Shown here piece after piece: positions 59,156 to 64,000 of a stretch of 64,000 nucleotides of DNA. The position numbers were made by a program, and so were the translations under genes. How positions within the stretch are numbered: the first letter of the stretch is position 1; each line of letters starts with the position of its first letter. Source of the DNA: Hibiscus mutabilis (lineage: Eukaryota > Streptophyta > Magnoliopsida > Malvales > Malvaceae); assembly GCA_019671005.1 (NCBI GenBank), contig CM033714.1, forward strand, positions 83,319,909 through 83,383,908, given 5' to 3'. The notes under the pieces were generated by a model. The model was not told the origin of the DNA. It saw nothing but the letters and a program-made list of their open reading frames with translations, and made no database searches.

Positions 59156-60140
59156 ATAGGAAAAATTGCATCACAAGTCACTTAATTATTAATATGATTA
59201 CAGATTATTCATTTAATTTAAAAAAAATTACAAACAAGTCAATCTATTTCTCGGTTGTAACAAGGAAGCCACTCTGTCTTTAAGTGAGCAATGGACGTTG
59301 ACTTTTTAGTTTAATTGAGTGATATGGTTATTATAATTGATAAATAGAGTGATTTAATTGTTGTAATTGATAAAATGAGTCAACTCAACATTGACTCAGT
59401 TGAGAAATAAGCTAAATAGTCCTAACTATGATGAGTATTCGATTGAGTCGAGTAAAAAAATTTCGAGTTAGTCGAGTTAACGAATCTTATTTTATTGTTC
59501 AAACTTTATGTGAAAATTGTTCGAGTCGTGTCGAATTGTTCAAGTCTATATGTAAATTTAACACAATTCTATTATTATGAATGTCATTTATTAGTCTAAA
59601 ATCACTAACACCATAAAAAAATCAGTTGACACATAATTTTTTTTATAGTGTTAGTGATTTATTCTAAAGAATAACATTAATAATACCAACAAAAATCATA
59701 ATTTGACCTACAAATTACAACATTTTTTACTTTATTTAAGTAGTCTTTGAAAAATTTTATTGGTTTTCTCAGTTTTATCCCAAAAAAAAATGTGAGAATT
59801 AAAAATGATCCTACAATCTTTTTATTGATCGATTGACTAAACTGATGAGAAAAGTAATCGACTAATTTTACCAGTTCTTCCGGGAGAATGCAGGGCTTGA
59901 AAATAATACTTTAATCTGTTATTATGTTACCACGTTATTAAAATTTAACATTGTTAACAAAAACCCACAGCTGGGGACTAAATTAAAATATAGATACTTA
60001 AGAATAAACTTAAAAAGAATATATATAGTTCAAATATCAAATTCATATTTAAGCTTAAGAAGAAAAGTCACTTCTAACGTTTATCACATGTTTTTTTTTA
60101 GTTTACAATCATGAAATGAAAATACGTATACTCATTACTT
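59156..60140. other. AT-rich DNA with TCGAGT-rich patch
   Basis: No gene. At 59430-59560 there are repeated 'gagtcgag', 'tcgagttagtcgagtt' words, a degenerate pattern seen again at 62585-62770. Confidence 0.45.
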
Positions 60141-61080
60141 TTGATCAATCAATGCGTCAAATAAAATGTTACCATCAGACTTCTGAGCGGCTGGCTACCA
60201 TTCAAAAAATTCGACCTTCTTATCTGAAAATTTTGGTCCCACTAAAATGGAGAGAACGGTGGGGTCATAACTCTTAATTTTTTTTAAGAAAACACAAAAT
60301 TGAAATTGAAATCGTGATAAAATTAATTTTAAATTCTTAATAATATATAATTTATTATTAGTCCTTACAGATTTAAGCATTTAAAAATATTTTTGATAAA
60401 TAATATTGAGTGTTACTGTTAAATCTCTTTCATTTCTTAAGACTTGTTCATTTTTTAGACGATAAATTAGTCACTGTCAAATTAGATAATAATTAAGTTA
60501 CTAAGTAAAATTTTGTCTCAACTAAAATTTATTTTTAAAAATTCACGATCAAATAAGTCCATAAAATTAAAAAAAAACATCTCAATAGGATCATTACTCC
60601 AAAAATTCTATAATCAAGTTTCAAGAGTTTATTTAACTTTAAATTTTAAGAAAAGTTTCAACTAAAACATTTCAATTAAGATCTTGCTTAATTATCACCT
60701 ATTCGACATGAGCATGGATAGACTGACGGGGTGTTAGGAGGCAGTTGTACCCTTAAAATTTTCAAATTATCACATGTTTTAAAAAAATTCTTTATAATTT
60801 ATATTTATGATATAATTTCAGACCCCTAAAATTTCAAAACTCTCATATAATTTTGTTAAGTGTAAAAATTTGTACTTTTAACCTAAAATATTTCGTCTGT
60901 CCTGAACATGAACAAATTTAATATACAAACATTAATTTAATGTATAGATTTGTGTATGATTTATATTTTAATAAATTAATTATGAGTTTAATATTATAAT
61001 TTCACCATGTGATATGTATGATGATTTGAATGTTAAAATCGATTAATTTTGATTTTTTATATAATTATCGGTATTCATTC
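60141..61080. repeat. Degenerate paralogue of the MULE-flanking sequence
   Basis: 60146-60250 (aatgcgtcaaataaaatgttaccat ... ctgagcgg ... ttcaaaaaattcgacc) corresponds to the sequence left of the MULE (44098-44129) joined to that right of it (52627-52690), without the MULE. 60690-61080 corresponds to 54190-54370, with an extra piece at about 60720-60910. So the block is an old duplicate that keeps the empty insertion site. Confidence 0.7.
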
Positions 61081-64000
61081 TCTTAAGGTACTAATCTTTT
61101 TTGGAATCTTATTTTTATGTTTGGTTTGTTTTCATTCCCACAAATTTAGAAAAAATTATTACCAATAGTAGCGTTTTTTTAAATTTCGGGAATGTGATTC
61201 CCACCTTTCCCTTAGGTATTTGTCAATTATTATCATTTTGGACAAAATTGCACTTTGAAATAATGAGTTTTCTTAATTTGGATCTTTTCTAGCATGTTTA
61301 AGTGGCGTAAATTTATTAAATAATTGTATTCTATACTAATTTAATATTTAAATAGTTTTACACATATTTAAAAAAAATTATGGCTATGAAAATTTTCGAT
61401 AAAGTATTTAAATACTCTGTAAATTTTCTATAAAACTTTGGTAAGAAAATAAAATAGAAGCATATCATATTACAAGGAGAACATTGATTTTATTGGTTTT
61501 ATGTTCTATTTTCATAGAAATCCCCGTAATTTAGTGTTTCCTAATACGATTATCCTCTACTATTTATCATTTTTTCTTGACTTTATACAATTTTATTATT
61601 TCAATCATGCTTTAATATTTGGGGATATATTTATTTAAAAATTGTTTTATATTACTTTAAAATTTAAATGTTGTTACCCATTAAATATTTATTTGAATTT
61701 AATTATAAAAATTGTAATATTAATAAAATATATATATTTCATATTATATGAATCTTCAAGCAAATATTTTTAAATTAATATTGAAAGTTTAAATTGTTAA
61801 AAAAATATATTACAATGATAATATAGTAAAATTTACTTTTAAATAATCTTATATTCCCTCAATAATCTTCCATTCCTATCAAATAAACCAAATAAAGTAA
61901 GGATAAAACTTTGATACACAGACTGTGTAATTTTATACATGCTTGTATTTTTACCTTATAAAACACAAATTCTAAATTCCTAACCTTAATACCCTAAAAC
62001 ATAAACCCTAAATTTTAAACACTACCTTAAATTCTAAACCCTACAACTTAAACCTCTAAACTTTTAATCTTAAACTAAATCTCTAACCCCTAAATTTAAA
62101 AAGTACGTATAAATACTTATTTATACGAATTATATATCAAACTTTTTCTCATAAAATAATCTAACATTCTCACTAACATTTCAGATAATATTACATTTTA
62201 AAAAATTTACTCATATTACATTTTTGAATTAATAGCGCGTTTCAGTCTTCTTCTCTTGCACGTTTCAGTCTTCTTCTCTTCCGTTGCCGTCGTCCCGTCT
62301 TCATCTCCCGACTTTTTCCGCTTCCTGTCTCAGTCCCATCACCTAGCTTGTGCTCCTTCTAAAACCATGTTTTAAACATTTATTTTGATTCGTTATTGGA
62401 TGAAATAAAAAGAAAATAAATGAAAATTTATTAGTTTTTCTATCAATATTCTCTCATTATTTGAAGTATTATAGTTTGCTTTCTAATAGTGAGCGACTCA
62501 AGAGAACTTGAAGATGAGTTTTTTTTTTGTTGAAAAAATTGTTTTTTCATTTATATTTTTATTTTTAACTATAAAAAATTATGGTGTTAATTGAGTTGAG
62601 CAGCTCGAAAATTGCTTGAGCTCGAAACAATTAAAATTTGATAAACCTTTAACTTGAATTGACGTGATTCGAACTCGAACTATAATCAAGCTGTTAAGTA
62701 GTGTAATGAGTATCGAGTTGAACTGAGCACGAATCAAATAGTTTTCGAGTCGAATCGAGCACTACTTAATTTGTGATCAACTCCTTCGATAAACACCTTG
62801 TCCGAAATAGTGCTATTTTTTTTTACATTTATTTGCTTTTAATTGTACAATAATGGTGGTCTTATTTATCTAGAAAATTGTTTTAATTGGACGTGGCAAT
62901 TTTGTGATTTCAACGTTTCACTTATTCTGAATGTTTAATTGCCTTTTAAATGTTGTGATGCAAAATAAGAGGTGACTATTTCATACGCCGGTAAATGAAA
63001 ATTAAAAGTTTTATTTTAGTTTTAGAGTTTATAGATTCAATTTATGGTGTATGGTTTAGCATTATATTTTAAAGATAATGATTAAAATTTAGGGTTTATA
63101 AATTACAACCTAAATCTCTCATCATATTACCCTAAAAACAACACTAACCTTAAAACAATGTATTCTTACCCTAAACCATATACTATTATCATTATCCCTA
63201 AATTCTAAACCCCTAAATTGAATCTATAAACCCTAAAATTAATATATTTGTGAAATCTTCTAATTTCTATTATCAGTGTATTTAATATAAATCCTACTTT
63301 TAATTGGATAGTAATGTCGACGTAATTTAGTTGGAGAAATTATTTTAATCAAATACGACAATTTAATGCCTTCATTTATTTCAAAATGTCTAATTGTTTT
63401 AAATGTTTCCTTATAAGAATAACTGTTTTAAATATTATGGTGCTATTTATTACGAAAATTCATGAAAAATGTCTTAGAATTTTGAAAATATTGTAATGTA
63501 ATTATATTTAAAATATGTTAAAAATTAACCTACTATAAAATTATTAATTAAAAAATATTTTTTTAAAAAAAATCAGATAACTATCTGTGCCGTTTTTAAA
63601 TAGTACAAAGACCTACACTAATATAAATTTAATTGAGTAATATTATTAAAATAGTTATCACTGTTAACAAACTTTAGAGCATGTAGTTAAAGCTATACTT
63701 AGTAAACTTGACTCGAGACCTGAAATTGACCTGAACACGATGACCTAAATTTGATATGAAACTTGAACCGAACCAAATTTCAGTTGAACCGAAAATGGAC
63801 CCGAACCGATTTTCAACCAAACCAAATGGAACCAAATCGATTTTACCCTAACCGAGAGCAAACCGAACCAAAGGCAACCCGAAATAAAGAAAATATATTA
63901 AAATAAATAAATAAAGATGATATGTGAACTGTTGCACAACTTACCAAAAAGTCAAATACACATGCTATATAAACTAAAACCATTGATCTCCTATTAACCC
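61081..64000. other. AT-rich intergenic DNA with telomere-like patches
   Basis: No gene recognised. Degenerate CCCTAAA-type words fill 61960-62095 and 63040-63240; the first patch is bounded by ACACAA-type motifs (gatacacagactgtgtaa at about 61913). A short CT-rich duplicate (cgtttcagtcttcttctctt) occurs twice at 62237-62281. TCGAG-rich words lie at 62585-62770 and ACCCGA/GAACCGAA words at 63700-63880. Confidence 0.5.

Overview
The window looks like nuclear DNA of a eudicot plant. It is very AT-rich, the genes are split by short GT-AG introns, and nested transposable elements fill most of the space. The recognisable host genes are a CYP77B-type P450, two GH1 beta-glucosidases of the BGLU45/46 (monolignol glucosidase) type, a PCFS4/Pcf11-type polyadenylation factor and a plastid tryptophan synthase beta chain. 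The style of the repeats suggests Malvaceae, perhaps cotton, but that is an impression and the sequence does not prove it.

Layout. 1-3.7 kb: AT-rich DNA and a remnant of a long Ty3/Gypsy-type LTR. 3.7-5.2 kb (-): a CYP77B-like P450 with several frame breaks. 5.3-11.4 kb: no gene, several small DNA transposons. 11.5-16.3 kb (-): beta-glucosidase copy 1, badly broken and carrying a 1.6-kb truncated LINE in its last exon. 17.0-25.1 kb: a long-TIR element, then a full-length dead LINE (6.8 kb with target-site repeats) that carries a 412-bp TRIM retroelement. 25.8-28.8 kb (-): beta-glucosidase copy 2, whose twelve-exon model keeps frame throughout except for one amber codon before the catalytic nucleophile. 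28.9-32.3 kb: no gene, one fold-back element. 32.5-37.5 kb (+): an intact PCFS4-like gene of seven exons. 38-41 kb: repeats. 42.1-43.7 kb: a duplicated 3' fragment of the tryptophan synthase gene, split by a hAT element. 44.1-52.6 kb: an 8.5-kb Mutator-like element (MULE) with long terminal inverted repeats, a broken plant mobile domain (PMD) gene and a broken transposase; a hAT element sits in its PMD gene. 52.7-54.2 kb: a LINE tail, a MITE and a stray copy of beta-glucosidase 3' flank. 54.9-56.6 kb (-): an intact tryptophan synthase beta gene. 56.7-64 kb: no gene, more small elements and a degenerate copy of the sequence flanking the MULE.

Only two host genes (PCFS4-like and TSB) read as intact. 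The other three are decayed or disrupted. Many insertions can be dated relative to one another because target-site duplications and paralogous empty sites are both present: hAT into TSB fragment, hAT into PMD gene into MULE, TRIM into LINE, and LINE into beta-glucosidase exon. No operon-like cooperation between genes is expected or seen.
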